From Vibrio sp. FE10 (GTDB taxonomy: Bacteria; Pseudomonadota; Gammaproteobacteria; Enterobacterales; Vibrionaceae), in contig NZ_AP028068.1 in assembly GCF_030297155.1 (NCBI RefSeq), forward strand, positions 1 through 64,000: a DNA stretch of 64,000 nt, written 5' to 3'. Below are positions 48,094 to 56,485 of this stretch, one piece after another. The translations under genes were made by a program, and so were the position numbers. Within the stretch, counting starts at the first letter, position 1. Every line of letters begins with the position of its first letter. The notes below the pieces were generated by a model, which saw only the letters and a program-made list of their open reading frames with translations, was not told the origin of the DNA and did not search any database.

Positions 48094-48972
48094 ATGAACC
48101 TTTCTCAAGTCCAAGCCTTTTGTTCAGTTGCTGATTTAGGATCAGTCTCTGAAGCTGCGCGACAGCTAGAATGCAACCGAACCAAACTGAGCATGTCGAT
48201 CAAAGCCTTGGAAAAAGAGTTAGATGTCGAATTGTTCGTACGCAGTGGCAACCATGTCGAGCTTTCTGAAGCAGGCAAAGCAATCTACAAAGATTGCGAA
48301 GGAATGCTGGTGACGGCAGCGCGTATTAAACAAACCTGCTTACATGTTTCGGGTGAATTCAACGCCGAGATTTGGATTGCACGAGATGACTCCCTACCCG
48401 ATGAAATGTGGCAAAGTTTATCTCACGCCCTAAACAACAAATACCCTTCCACTTCTTTCAACTTCGTTCTGGCTTCTAGCGGCGACTTGGCTAATCTTGT
48501 CGAAACTCAGCAAGTTGATTTTGCGTTTGGTGTCGATTACGAACGTGTTGACGATCCAAGAATTATCTACAACCCACTCGGCAAAATCCGAATGATGTCG
48601 GTATGTAAGAAAGGACATGATTTAAGTGCGATGCGAAGAGTGTCGGATGAAGTACTAAGAAATTCGATGCAAGCGACCATGGTTTATCTCAATGAAAAAG
48701 ATAACCCTGAGCTTGAGCCCTTCTCTCGCCGATACATTGGTTTTTCTAGCTTCGATTTTATGTTGGATACGATTCTACGAGAAGATGCATGGGGCGTAAT
48801 GCCAGAGCCATTGATACGCCATTTATTGCGTGAACAGGAACTGGCGGTGATCAAGCACACTTATGGCCTGACTCAAGAAGACTACTGTATGTTTACCGCG
48901 GCAGGTATGGCAGAACACCCAGGTATGAATTGGTTAGCGGATCAGATCAGCGATTACTTGTTTGATTTCTAA
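48094..48972 (+). CDS. LysR-family transcriptional regulator
   Basis: 292-residue LysR regulator with the helix-turn-helix at residues 2-60 (LSQVQAFCSVADLGSVSEAA, then NRTKLSMSIKALEKEL) and an effector domain from about 90 (IWIARDDSLPDEMWQ onward). It is divergent from the methyltransferase gene with a palindrome between them. Its target is unknown but that gene or itself is the usual guess for this layout. Confidence 0.9.
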   Translation: MNLSQVQAFCSVADLGSVSEAARQLECNRTKLSMSIKALEKELDVELFVRSGNHVELSEAGKAIYKDCEGMLVTAARIKQTCLHVSGEFNAEIWIARDDSLPDEMWQSLSHALNNKYPSTSFNFVLASSGDLANLVETQQVDFAFGVDYERVDDPRIIYNPLGKIRMMSVCKKGHDLSAMRRVSDEVLRNSMQATMVYLNEKDNPELEPFSRRYIGFSSFDFMLDTILREDAWGVMPEPLIRHLLREQELAVIKHTYGLTQEDYCMFTAAGMAEHPGMNWLADQISDYLFDF

Positions 48973-49002
48973 AGTGTCAGATAATGTTCTATCTCGACAC
49001 TT
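48972..49002. terminator. Hairpin between LysR gene and the 49033 gene
   Basis: AAGTGTC-AGATA pairs with TATCT-C-GACACTT, one bulged base. There is no long T tract, so terminator activity is uncertain. It sits between two convergent genes. Confidence 0.45.
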
Positions 49003-49032
49003 AAAATCGTCTAACAAATAGAAAGCTCTCCT

Positions 49033-49389
49033 TTAGAATACCATCACGTGATCCACTAAATAGCGTCCGTCTTCTTCAACCAACACCATTTCTGCCACAA
49101 ACTCGCCTTTCGCAATGGTATACGCTTGCTTCCAAACAAAGGCGATGGAATCGGAGCGTCTGAATAGCGCCACAGGCTCACGTTCAGCAAAAAATCCGTT
49201 GCTGTGCTGATAATGATGACACACCTTTTCCAGATACTCAGACGTCACAATATCCTTCATGCGCTGCGTAAAGTCTCGGCAGTGCTGAGCATGATCAACC
49301 TTAGTTGAACCGTCCATCAAGTTGTCCATGATCGGGTTAGCAATCGCCCACAACTCGCTATCGTTGAGATCATCAAATTTCATCTTCAT
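49033..49389 (-). CDS. Hypothetical protein of 118 residues
   Basis: Soluble, acidic 118-residue protein starting MKMKFDDLNDSELWAIANPI. Pattern and length (one helical part followed by an alternating strand region with FVAEMVLVEEDGRYLVDHVM) suggest a small alpha-beta domain, similar in spacing to SnoaL/NTF2-like folds, but I do not recognise the family. The AAGGA site gives a tight but workable spacing to the first ATG. No neighbours suggest a role. Confidence 0.65.
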   Translation of the reverse strand: MKMKFDDLNDSELWAIANPIMDNLMDGSTKVDHAQHCRDFTQRMKDIVTSEYLEKVCHHYQHSNGFFAEREPVALFRRSDSIAFVWKQAYTIAKGEFVAEMVLVEEDGRYLVDHVMVF

Positions 49390-49744
49390 CCATTCCTTTT
49401 CAAGTTCAACTCAGATCTACGCTCAAGGTTCAAACCCAAGTTTAAGGTATAAGGTTTCAGTGCGATTTCTGTAACCTTAACAGCCTGATCCTTTACACAG
49501 CTAGGCTATGAGACCTTCACAACCTATGTGTTTTACTAATCATAAACCATTTAACGCCAGTTTCACATTTCCTGAAAAACAGTCATCGTCAATTTTACTG
49601 ACACCTGAAATTATCGCTAAGCAATTGAATAGTAAGAATTTGAATGTAAAACGGGTTACAGACATATAAACGTCATCAGATAAAGTTTGTAAAGCTAGCT
49701 CAATATTAGAACAATGAAGTTATCAAAAACATCTGGAAAATATT
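49390..49744. other. 355-bp intergenic region before the CDF gene
   Basis: No strong gene. A 53-codon plus-strand ORF at 49508-49669 is listed separately as a weak candidate. The remainder carries promoters for the divergent flanking genes. Confidence 0.45.
49508..49669 (+). CDS. Doubtful small ORF of 53 codons
   Basis: Reads MRPSQPMCFTNHKPFNASFT and ends AKQLNSKNLNVKRVTDI. The second half looks like a genuine amphipathic helix, but there is no ribosome site at usual spacing (an AGG lies too close to the ATG). It could also be a degraded gene end. Reported at low confidence because the gap is otherwise unexplained. Confidence 0.25.
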   Translation: MRPSQPMCFTNHKPFNASFTFPEKQSSSILLTPEIIAKQLNSKNLNVKRVTDI

Positions 49745-50641
49745 ATGTGTGACAGGAAAAGCCAAAACGAAAACCGAGTACTCTTGTTCTCAGCCCTTTT
49801 AGCATCAGGCTTCGCAATTGGCGGATTGGTGTTGGGTCTTCTCGTTGGCTCTCTAGTCATAGTATTTGACGGTGTCTATTCTCTTATCAGTTTACTGTTA
49901 ACTTTATTGTCACTAGCTGCTTCGAAATACATTAATCGCCCATCAGACAGGGAGTTCCCGTTCGGTCGAGCGATCATTGAGCCAATTGTAATCGCGATTA
50001 AAGCAATTGTGATTCTGCTTGTGGTCGGTTATTCGCTTTACTCTGCGATTGGTGCTCTGATGACAGGTGGTCGTGAAGTCGATGCTTCTATCGCAACTCT
50101 GTTTGGTATTTTCAACGTATTGGGTTGTGGTTACGCTTGGTGGTACATCGCTAACAAGAGCAAACGTATTTCTTCAGGTTTGATTCAAGCTGAGTCAAAG
50201 CAATGGCAAATGGATACGTTGTTGAGTGTCGCAGTTACGGCAGGTTTCGTTGTTGCTTGGTTAGTGGCTTACTCTCCGTTTGCTGAATACGCGGTATATG
50301 CCGACCCAATGATGATGTTGCTTATGTCTTTCTACTTCATCAAAGTGCCGTTCGACATGTTACGAGAAGCAATGCGTGAACTGCTAATGATGTCGGCAAC
50401 CAAAGACATTTGTGACGCGGTAGATAAGAATGTTGTCGCTGTGGACAAAGATGCGGATCAAGATTTGGAACTAATGGGTGTGACTAAAGTTGGTCCTGAA
50501 TTAAGAATCAACGTTGATATTCATACCAACGACCAACAAGCAATTGCAGTCGATGATATTGAACGTACGCGCCGCCAACTTAAGCGACGCCTATCGAAGA
50601 TGCCCTATGAGCTTCAATTGAATCTCAATATCGCGAGCTAA
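49745..50641 (+). CDS. Cation diffusion facilitator-like transporter with altered metal sites
   Basis: 298-residue membrane protein of the CDF fold: about six helices (residues 12-205) and a cytoplasmic C-terminal domain (210-298). In classical members such as YiiP the site in helices 2 and 5 is DxxxD with HxxxD. Here the corresponding segments read DGVYS and QWQMD, keeping only two ligands. The loop segment DREFPFGR replaces the two histidines of the second site. It therefore may carry another ion or have a non-transport role. The ribosome site GGA and spacing support the ATG. No metal regulator is adjacent. Confidence 0.85.
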   Translation: MCDRKSQNENRVLLFSALLASGFAIGGLVLGLLVGSLVIVFDGVYSLISLLLTLLSLAASKYINRPSDREFPFGRAIIEPIVIAIKAIVILLVVGYSLYSAIGALMTGGREVDASIATLFGIFNVLGCGYAWWYIANKSKRISSGLIQAESKQWQMDTLLSVAVTAGFVVAWLVAYSPFAEYAVYADPMMMLLMSFYFIKVPFDMLREAMRELLMMSATKDICDAVDKNVVAVDKDADQDLELMGVTKVGPELRINVDIHTNDQQAIAVDDIERTRRQLKRRLSKMPYELQLNLNIAS

Positions 50642-50666
50642 GAGCATTCTCTCTTAAGTTCAACAC

Positions 50667-51593
50667 TCAAGACTGAACCTCTTCAGAAGCCGAGGCCTTA
50701 ACCGTCGGCTTTTTGTCTCTGGTTACCCACCAGCAAGCCAGTGAACCGATCGTCACCATACAAACGCCCTGCCAAAAACTCATGCTCAATGACAAGCCTA
50801 GAATCATAGAAGACAGTAAGGTCGCGAAGATGGGCGTGAAATACGACATAGTGGCGAGGAAGACCATATTGCCACCCAATATCGCGGTGTTCCAAAGCGC
50901 GTAACCAGCCCCCATACACGCCCCAGCAAGCACTAAGTCAATTGCCGCACTCGTTGTCATCACCATGCCTGTTTCATCACTCAATGCGTATTTAATCCAC
51001 AGAGTGACCGCAGTAGCGATAAAGAAAAGTACAATCGCATTCTGCCCTTTGGCAACGCGTTGGGTGTAATTGCAATACACCGCCCAAATAATCGCGCCGA
51101 AGAACGCCATCGAATAGGTTTTAGGATTCGTCGCAATATTGGCCGCGATTTGATCGACAGAAAGCCCCTGATCGCCGCTGATACTCCAAGCCACGCCAAA
51201 GAACGCTAAGACGATACTTGGATAAACCAACCAGTTGATCTTTTTGTCGCTCAGCAGCACCGCAAACAACACCGTTAGTGCAGGCCATAGATAGTTGATA
51301 ACGGCCATTTCTAAGGCTTGATGTCGACTATTTGCCATTCCTAAAGCCAGGGCCAGGAAGATCTCGTAGCAAACGAATAAGGCACCACCGATCATCAAAT
51401 ACGATTTAGAGAAGCGCGATAGCTTAGGTAACCCCATAACACAGACCAACAACAGCGAGCTCACTGTATAAAGACTGGCTGCACCACCAATTGGGCCCAG
51501 TTGTTCTGACACACTACGAGACAATGCAATTAAGCAGCTCCAAAGTAAAATGGCAGCAATACCGTAGCAGCTATGGCGATGAGATTTCAGCAC
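50667..51593 (-). CDS. yddG: Aromatic amino acid exporter YddG (DMT superfamily)
   Basis: 308-residue inner-membrane exporter with ten predicted helices, two EamA-like halves. The start YGIAAILLWSCLIALSRSVS, the middle VINYLWPALTVLFAVLL and the second half FFGAIIWAVYCNYTQR match YddG, which exports aromatic amino acids and, in some reports, drugs such as paraquat. It is convergent with the CDF gene and separated by only 25 bases. A polar C-terminal tail is cytoplasmic. Confidence 0.9.
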   Translation of the reverse strand: MLKSHRHSCYGIAAILLWSCLIALSRSVSEQLGPIGGAASLYTVSSLLLVCVMGLPKLSRFSKSYLMIGGALFVCYEIFLALALGMANSRHQALEMAVINYLWPALTVLFAVLLSDKKINWLVYPSIVLAFFGVAWSISGDQGLSVDQIAANIATNPKTYSMAFFGAIIWAVYCNYTQRVAKGQNAIVLFFIATAVTLWIKYALSDETGMVMTTSAAIDLVLAGACMGAGYALWNTAILGGNMVFLATMSYFTPIFATLLSSMILGLSLSMSFWQGVCMVTIGSLACWWVTRDKKPTVKASASEEVQS

Positions 51594-51694
51594 GCCTCTT
51601 CCTTCTTTTTATTGTAATTGGGTAATCAAAGTGAGCTTAAAACAAAGATAGGCTTAAGCACCACTATCGATAACTTGCAGTAAGTAAAAATAAG

Positions 51695-51722
51695 TAGCCG
51701 AGCACATAACTGTACTCGGCTA
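51695..51722 (-). terminator. Terminator after yjjG
   Basis: TAGCCGAG pairs with CTCGGCTA around a 12-base loop, and the minus strand continues with CTTATTTTTA. It lies about 60 bases past the yjjG stop. Confidence 0.75.
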
Positions 51723-51747
51723 TCAATCATTCACTCAAGAATCTAAA

Positions 51748-51782
51748 AGCTATTAGCTATTAGCTATTAGCTATTAGCTATT
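51748..51782. repeat. Heptanucleotide repeat at the yjjG stop codon
   Basis: Five consecutive copies of AGCTATT. The last unit overlaps the yjjG stop codon, read as TAA on the minus strand. Copy changes would alter only the 3' untranslated region. Confidence 0.9.
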
Positions 51783-52455
51783 ATGCCAATAGAAGTGCTT
51801 GCAGGTCAGCCAGAGACTTAACCTGATAATGAGGGTTAATTCCGGCTGGCGTTGCTTTCTCTTGGCTGTTTAACCAACAGGTCTCAATACCAAAATCCAA
51901 GCCACCTAAAATATCAGAGTGCGGGTTGTCCCCTACCATCAATACTCGTTGCTTTGCTGGTAAGCCAACAAGCTTATGTGCATGTTCAAAGATCTCAGCG
52001 TCTGGTTTAGCAACACCCACTTCTTCAGAAATGATCACATGATCAAAGTAATCTGTCATTCCAGTGCGTTCTAAACGGATAGATTGCAGCTCGGTAAAAC
52101 CATTCGTGATGATGCCCATGTTCACTTTGCCTTTTAAAGACTCCATCAACTCTTTTGCACCAGGGAGCAGAGAACAGATGTCTGCCATTGCGGTCAAAAA
52201 TGCACTGTTTAGTGCTGCTGTTGTTGTCTCTAATTTTGCTGCCCAGCTTTCAAAACGCGCGTGCTTCAGTTGTGCCGCCGTAATACGGCCATCTTGGTAA
52301 TCGACCCATAATGGCAAATTAACCTCTTGATAAACTGAATAATCCTGCTCGCTAAAGTCCACGCCAAAACGGGAGAACATCAGCTTCATTCCTTGAAAAG
52401 CATCAAAGTGGAACAAGGTTTCATCTGCATCAAAGAATATCCAATCGTACTTCAT
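51781..52455 (-). CDS. yjjG: Pyrimidine 5'-nucleotidase YjjG
   Basis: 224-residue HAD-superfamily phosphatase acting on nucleoside monophosphates, including dUMP and non-canonical pyrimidine nucleotides, so it helps clean up the nucleotide pool. Motif I DADETLF holds the nucleophile Asp9 and Asp11. ITNGF gives motif II and VGDNPHSDILGG motif IV. The start I chose (before KYDWIFFDADETLF) has an AGGAAA ribosome site. The longer reading to 52530 does not. The stop lies in a heptanucleotide repeat. Confidence 0.92.
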   Translation of the reverse strand: MKYDWIFFDADETLFHFDAFQGMKLMFSRFGVDFSEQDYSVYQEVNLPLWVDYQDGRITAAQLKHARFESWAAKLETTTAALNSAFLTAMADICSLLPGAKELMESLKGKVNMGIITNGFTELQSIRLERTGMTDYFDHVIISEEVGVAKPDAEIFEHAHKLVGLPAKQRVLMVGDNPHSDILGGLDFGIETCWLNSQEKATPAGINPHYQVKSLADLQALLLA

Positions 52456-52668
52456 TCTATTTCCTATTATTCGCGCGGTTGAGCTGTGCTTGTATTTATT
52501 TTCTCGTTGCCTCAAAGGCCAGATGTGCATTCTACTATCAATTTTGTGAGCCTGAATATAGTTCTAAGAATTTATAGAAAACAAGCAACAAGTCATGATG
52601 TATCGCAAATTTTGCCACATATTAAACCAATACCATACAAGAAATACACTTAAGTACCGGGAGGTACC

Positions 52669-52854
52669 ATGAAGCACTTCTTACCGTCATCCGTCATGCT
52701 CACTCCATTCCTTGTTAAGTATTATGATGAAGAACCAGAAGACACCTCTGACGCCTTAGATACCGATGAGCCTCAACAACCTCAAATTGAAGCTAACGAT
52801 GACTCCAGTAAACCCTCGACACAAACTGAAATTGAACCGACTTTGAGTGAATAA
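52669..52854 (+). CDS. Small acidic protein of 61 residues
   Basis: Starts MKHFLPSSVMLTPFLVKYYD and ends PTLSE. The first 20 residues are mildly hydrophobic and the rest is acidic and Ser/Thr-rich, without cysteine. GGGAGG precedes the ATG at ideal spacing, the strongest sign that it is translated. Function and family are unknown. It is monocistronic between yjjG and yiaY. Confidence 0.6.
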   Translation: MKHFLPSSVMLTPFLVKYYDEEPEDTSDALDTDEPQQPQIEANDDSSKPSTQTEIEPTLSE

Positions 52855-53093
52855 TCTTTACTTTTCATAGTTATAGATCGCCATTCTGTTCTTAAATCAA
52901 TCAATAGTTCGCTTTCCATTAGTGACAATAAACACATAAGAAAACCATGAAAACGATTGCTATATGAGCCCTATCACAACGCATAGCCACAAAGTGGTAG
53001 TTCGGAATCAAAGTTGTTCCAGATCAATGGTCGACCAGTTGATTGCCGACAACATATAGGAAATTAAAAAATCATAATTAACGGAGTTTTCCA

Positions 53094-54242
53094 ATGTCTA
53101 CTGCATTTTATATCCCTACAATCAACTTCATGGGTACTGGCTGTTTGAAAGATGCTGCTGATAGCATTCAGTCTCAAGGCTTCAAAAAAGGTCTGATCGT
53201 TACGGATAAGATCCTTAACCAAATTGGCGTGGTTAAACAGGTACAAGACCTACTTAGCCAACGCGGCGTAGACGCAGTTGTATTCGACGGCACTCAACCA
53301 AACCCAACCATCACGAACGTGAACGATGGTCTTGAATTACTGACTGACAACGATTGTGATTTCGTTGTTTCTCTAGGTGGCGGTTCTCCACACGATTGTG
53401 CAAAAGGTATCGCTCTAGTGGCTTCTAACGGTGGCAAGATTGCAGATTACGAAGGCGTTGATCAGTCAGAAAAACCAATGATGCCTCTAATTGCTATCAA
53501 CACAACAGCAGGTACAGCTTCGGAAATGACGCGTTTCTGCATCATTACTGACGAAGCTCGTCACATTAAAATGGCTATCGTTGATAAGCACACGACACCG
53601 CTTATCTCAGTAAACGATCCTGAGTTGATGCTTGCTAAACCTGCATCACTAACGGCTGCAACTGGCATGGACGCGTTAACACACGCAATCGAGGCTTACG
53701 TTTCTATCGCAGCAACGCCAATCACAGACGCCGTAGCGATTAAAGCGATTGAACTTGTGCAAGCACACCTAAGAACAGCCGTAGCGCACGGCGAAGACAT
53801 TGAAGCTCGTGAGCAAATGGCTTACGCGCAATTCATGGCTGGCATGGCATTCAACAACGCTTCTCTTGGCTACGTTCACGCAATGGCGCACCAACTAGGT
53901 GGTTTCTACGACCTTCCACACGGTGTATGTAACGCTATCTTGCTACCACACGTTCAACGCTACAACGCGCAAGTTTGCCCAGAGCGTCTACGTGACGTTG
54001 CAAAAGCAATGGGTGTGAATGTTGAAGGTATGACAGCAGAGCAAGGCGCAGAAGCAGCTATCAACGCGATTGTTCAGCTAGCAAACGACGTGAACATCCC
54101 AACAGGTATCGCACAGCTTGGTGCTAAGCTTGAAGACATCCCGACTCTGTCTGACAACGCACTGAAAGATGCTTGTGGTTTCACTAACCCTAAACAAGCA
54201 ACGCACGAAGAAATCTCAGCGATCTTCGAAGCAGCAATGTAA
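53094..54242 (+). CDS. yiaY: Iron-containing alcohol dehydrogenase YiaY-like
   Basis: 382-residue group III NAD-dependent alcohol dehydrogenase, nearly collinear with E. coli YiaY. The coenzyme motif is [18 protein letters not shown]. Iron ligands come from the [12 protein letters not shown] segment (Asp and His) and [16 protein letters not shown] (two His). [13 protein letters not shown] is the family signature. Physiological substrate is uncertain: ethanol, propanediol or threonine have been suggested. A CGGAG ribosome site precedes the ATG, and the gene is single with its own terminator. Confidence 0.95.
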   Translation: MSTAFYIPTINFMGTGCLKDAADSIQSQGFKKGLIVTDKILNQIGVVKQVQDLLSQRGVDAVVFDGTQPNPTITNVNDGLELLTDNDCDFVVSLGGGSPHDCAKGIALVASNGGKIADYEGVDQSEKPMMPLIAINTTAGTASEMTRFCIITDEARHIKMAIVDKHTTPLISVNDPELMLAKPASLTAATGMDALTHAIEAYVSIAATPITDAVAIKAIELVQAHLRTAVAHGEDIEAREQMAYAQFMAGMAFNNASLGYVHAMAHQLGGFYDLPHGVCNAILLPHVQRYNAQVCPERLRDVAKAMGVNVEGMTAEQGAEAAINAIVQLANDVNIPTGIAQLGAKLEDIPTLSDNALKDACGFTNPKQATHEEISAIFEAAM

Positions 54243-54303
54243 TCTAGCGACTAGTTATTTGAGTTGGAAACACAAAACTCTTGCTAACAACCAATGATTA
54301 AAC

Positions 54304-54334
54304 AAACGGGCTCACCTTCTGAGCCCGTTTTCTT
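54304..54334 (+). terminator. Terminator after yiaY
   Basis: Perfect 11-bp stem AAACGGGCTCA with TGAGCCCGTTT, followed by TTTCTTTT. Confidence 0.92.
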
Positions 54335-54479
54335 TTATCTGTTCGATACCTTTCAAATCTTTATCTTCACACAAGCCAAGAGCGACCAAACACTCGCTAC
54401 TCACCACTAAAAAGTCGCATTGTTGCGATCGCTTGGTTATAGTCAAACTATTGATATATAGAATGACAAACAGGTTCCA

Positions 54480-55403
54480 TTGAGTCGTTGGATAGTTAGC
54501 ACCTCATTATTAGCTTCACTCGTTGCCCACTCCGCTCAAGCAGAGGAACAAAATGAGTGTCACAGTCAGCCATTAGAAGACGCCCCTGTCGAAAAGGCTT
54601 ACCACTACCTAAACAGTAAATTTTGCCAACCCGCATTGTGGTTTGACAGCTTCTTTGTTGATGACCGCATTACCGAAGATGCTCGAGCCGGCACTTCTGT
54701 CCGTTGGTACAACGATTTTATCTATTCAGAAGGTGGCGATGTTGATTACTCAACCAAGCTCAACGCACGCCTGCACCTGCCCTTTGTGAGTAAACGGCTG
54801 AAGTTAATTTATGAATCGGTTGGCGATGAAGAATTCTTGGATTTCTTTCCGCAAGATTCAGATGAATTAGAGAGCGCACTCGGCCTACGTTACGATGCTT
54901 ATGCCAAGGGTTACAGTAGCTTCAATATTAAAGCGACATTGCGTCCGCGGATTGAAGCTCGTTATCGCTTTACCTACCCTCTCACCACCGATGCCGTATT
55001 CAGGCTGACTCAACGTGTGTATCAAGAAAAGCAAGAAACTGGCGAGATCACCGATATCGATTTTGATCTTTCTTTGAGTGATGACTTCTTAGCGCGATGG
55101 TCGAACTTTGCAGGTTATAACGACGACCTTAAAGGCTGGGAGTACGGTACGGGGCTGACTTTATATCACTATCTTTCTCAAGACCAAGCTCTGCAATACA
55201 GCGCGACGATTACAGCAACCAGCGAGCCGTATAACCATTACGAATATTCACAAGTGTCGATAACCTACCGAGAAAACGTTTGGAAAGAGTGGCTGTTCTA
55301 CGAATTGATTCCGCGCTATCAATGGGAACGAGAGCCCTATGAAAAACATACCGAAGAAGCCAACATCACCCTTCGACTTGAAGTCTTGTTCAACAATGTC
55401 TAG
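54480..55403 (+). CDS. Secreted beta-rich protein, probably outer membrane
   Basis: 307-residue protein starting at a TTG (CAGG ribosome site six bases upstream) and a clear signal peptide ending LVAHSAQA at residue 21. The mature part has repeated alternating segments such as DYSTKLNARLHL, FNIKATLRPRIEARYRF, YGTGLTLYHY and SQVSITYREN, which suggest strands of a beta barrel. It ends in Val, after ITLRLEVLFNN. I do not recognise a family. The absence of an ATG is supported by the signal peptide reading from this TTG. Confidence 0.7.
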   Translation: MSRWIVSTSLLASLVAHSAQAEEQNECHSQPLEDAPVEKAYHYLNSKFCQPALWFDSFFVDDRITEDARAGTSVRWYNDFIYSEGGDVDYSTKLNARLHLPFVSKRLKLIYESVGDEEFLDFFPQDSDELESALGLRYDAYAKGYSSFNIKATLRPRIEARYRFTYPLTTDAVFRLTQRVYQEKQETGEITDIDFDLSLSDDFLARWSNFAGYNDDLKGWEYGTGLTLYHYLSQDQALQYSATITATSEPYNHYEYSQVSITYRENVWKEWLFYELIPRYQWEREPYEKHTEEANITLRLEVLFNNV

Positions 55404-55465
55404 TGGAACAGTATCTAGTGAGTGTTTGTGAGATGCGTGCATCGTGAGATAAAACAGAGACACAA

Positions 55466-55493
55466 AAAAAGCACATCATGTGATGTGCTTTTT
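55466..55493. terminator. Bidirectional terminator
   Basis: AAAAAGCACATCA pairs with TGATGTGCTTTTT around a two-base loop. T runs follow on both strands. It lies between the convergent barrel-like gene and yccF. Confidence 0.93.
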
Positions 55494-55522
55494 CAGTTCT
55501 ATATAAGGCTTAAACTGTAGTC

Positions 55523-55957
55523 TTAACCTTTGTAGTTTCTTACTCGTGCCGCTTCTGCTTCACGCTTATCGACAACCGTTTTACCGATTGGCGCCAATGA
55601 GATAACCGCCAACTTAAGGTGCTGAATCGCAAACGGAATACCAATGATGGTAATGAAACACGCTACTGCTGACATGATGTGGCCAATCGCCAGCCAGATT
55701 CCTGCAAATAAGAACCAAATGATGTTACCAATCATACCGAGCGGGCTAGTACCGATGTCAGTTTCATTGGTCAGTTCATCACGTGAAATCGCTTCTTGGC
55801 CGAATGGGAAGAATGAGAAATTACCCATTACAAAACACGCTCTACCCCATGGAATACCAACGATGGTGAGGAATGCGAGTAGTCCGAAGAACCACCAAGC
55901 CAGTCCCATAAATACGCCACCAAATAGAAACCAAATGATGTTTCCTATTGTTCTCAT
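55523..55957 (-). CDS. yccF: YccF family inner-membrane protein (DUF307)
   Basis: 144-residue membrane protein built of two similar halves, each starting with IGNIIWFLF and containing a VGIPWG- or IGIPFA-like turn, the YccF domain. Three or four helices are predicted. Function is unknown. The start before RTIGNII has a GGAG ribosome site eight bases upstream and matches the E. coli length of 148. A longer reading to 56032 lacks a ribosome site. Confidence 0.93.
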   Translation of the reverse strand: MRTIGNIIWFLFGGVFMGLAWWFFGLLAFLTIVGIPWGRACFVMGNFSFFPFGQEAISRDELTNETDIGTSPLGMIGNIIWFLFAGIWLAIGHIMSAVACFITIIGIPFAIQHLKLAVISLAPIGKTVVDKREAEAARVRNYKG

Positions 55958-56205
55958 GTTGTCTTCTCCAAATCTTTGAATGCTGTTTATTTCATATGCC
56001 GAGTGAGGCAATACTTGTTCTAATAGGTTCAATTATTATTGAGTCTTTATGAACCGCTTATGAATCGCCTAAATTTTCTGTGATTGATACACACCACGAA
56101 ACGCCAAATCCGCATAGGGATCATCGATTTTATTTGATACCATGCTCGTAGATTTTTAGTATCACAAAGCTAGACAGCTACAACAACTAATTTAAGGCCG
56201 AACTT

Positions 56206-56331
56206 ATGAACAACACTGAGCAACCTAAAAAGAAAATGAAAAACTGGGTGCCAATCGTCTTCTTCGGACTTCTCAGCACGGTGCCTGTATTCATGTTTTT
56301 AGTCGATGTGTACATCAACCAATATATGTAA
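56206..56331 (+). CDS. Small membrane protein of 41 residues
   Basis: Starts MNNTEQPKKKMKNWVPIVFF and ends VDVYINQYM. A basic N-terminal region is followed by one membrane helix (residues 14-35). An AAGG ribosome site lies eight bases before the ATG, and a hairpin follows. I do not know its function. Single-helix proteins of this size often bind larger membrane complexes. Confidence 0.6.
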   Translation: MNNTEQPKKKMKNWVPIVFFGLLSTVPVFMFLVDVYINQYM

Positions 56332-56358
56332 CAAGCTCCGCCACCCTCTCGGTGTAAA

Positions 56359-56386
56359 TGAATACAGGAAGCATGTCCTGTATTCA
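56359..56386. terminator. Hairpin after the 41-residue protein gene
   Basis: Perfect 11-bp stem TGAATACAGGA with TCCTGTATTCA around a six-base loop. The T tract is short on both strands, so efficiency is unclear. Confidence 0.55.
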
Positions 56387-56417
56387 TCTCAATTAACCCA
56401 CTCCTGCTGTAATTAAT

Positions 56418-56485
56418 TCAACTCTTCTGCGATCAACTCTTCCGTGAGCAAATTAGCTCTTCGTTAATTAAATCAGCTCTTCGCT
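56418..56485. repeat. Degenerate repeat at the 3' end of the aldolase gene
   Basis: Four copies of the motif ATCAGCTCTTC (read on the plus strand, with substitutions) at spacings of 15-20 bases. The rightmost copy encodes the last residues EELI of the aldolase. The others lie past its stop codon. Confidence 0.6.
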
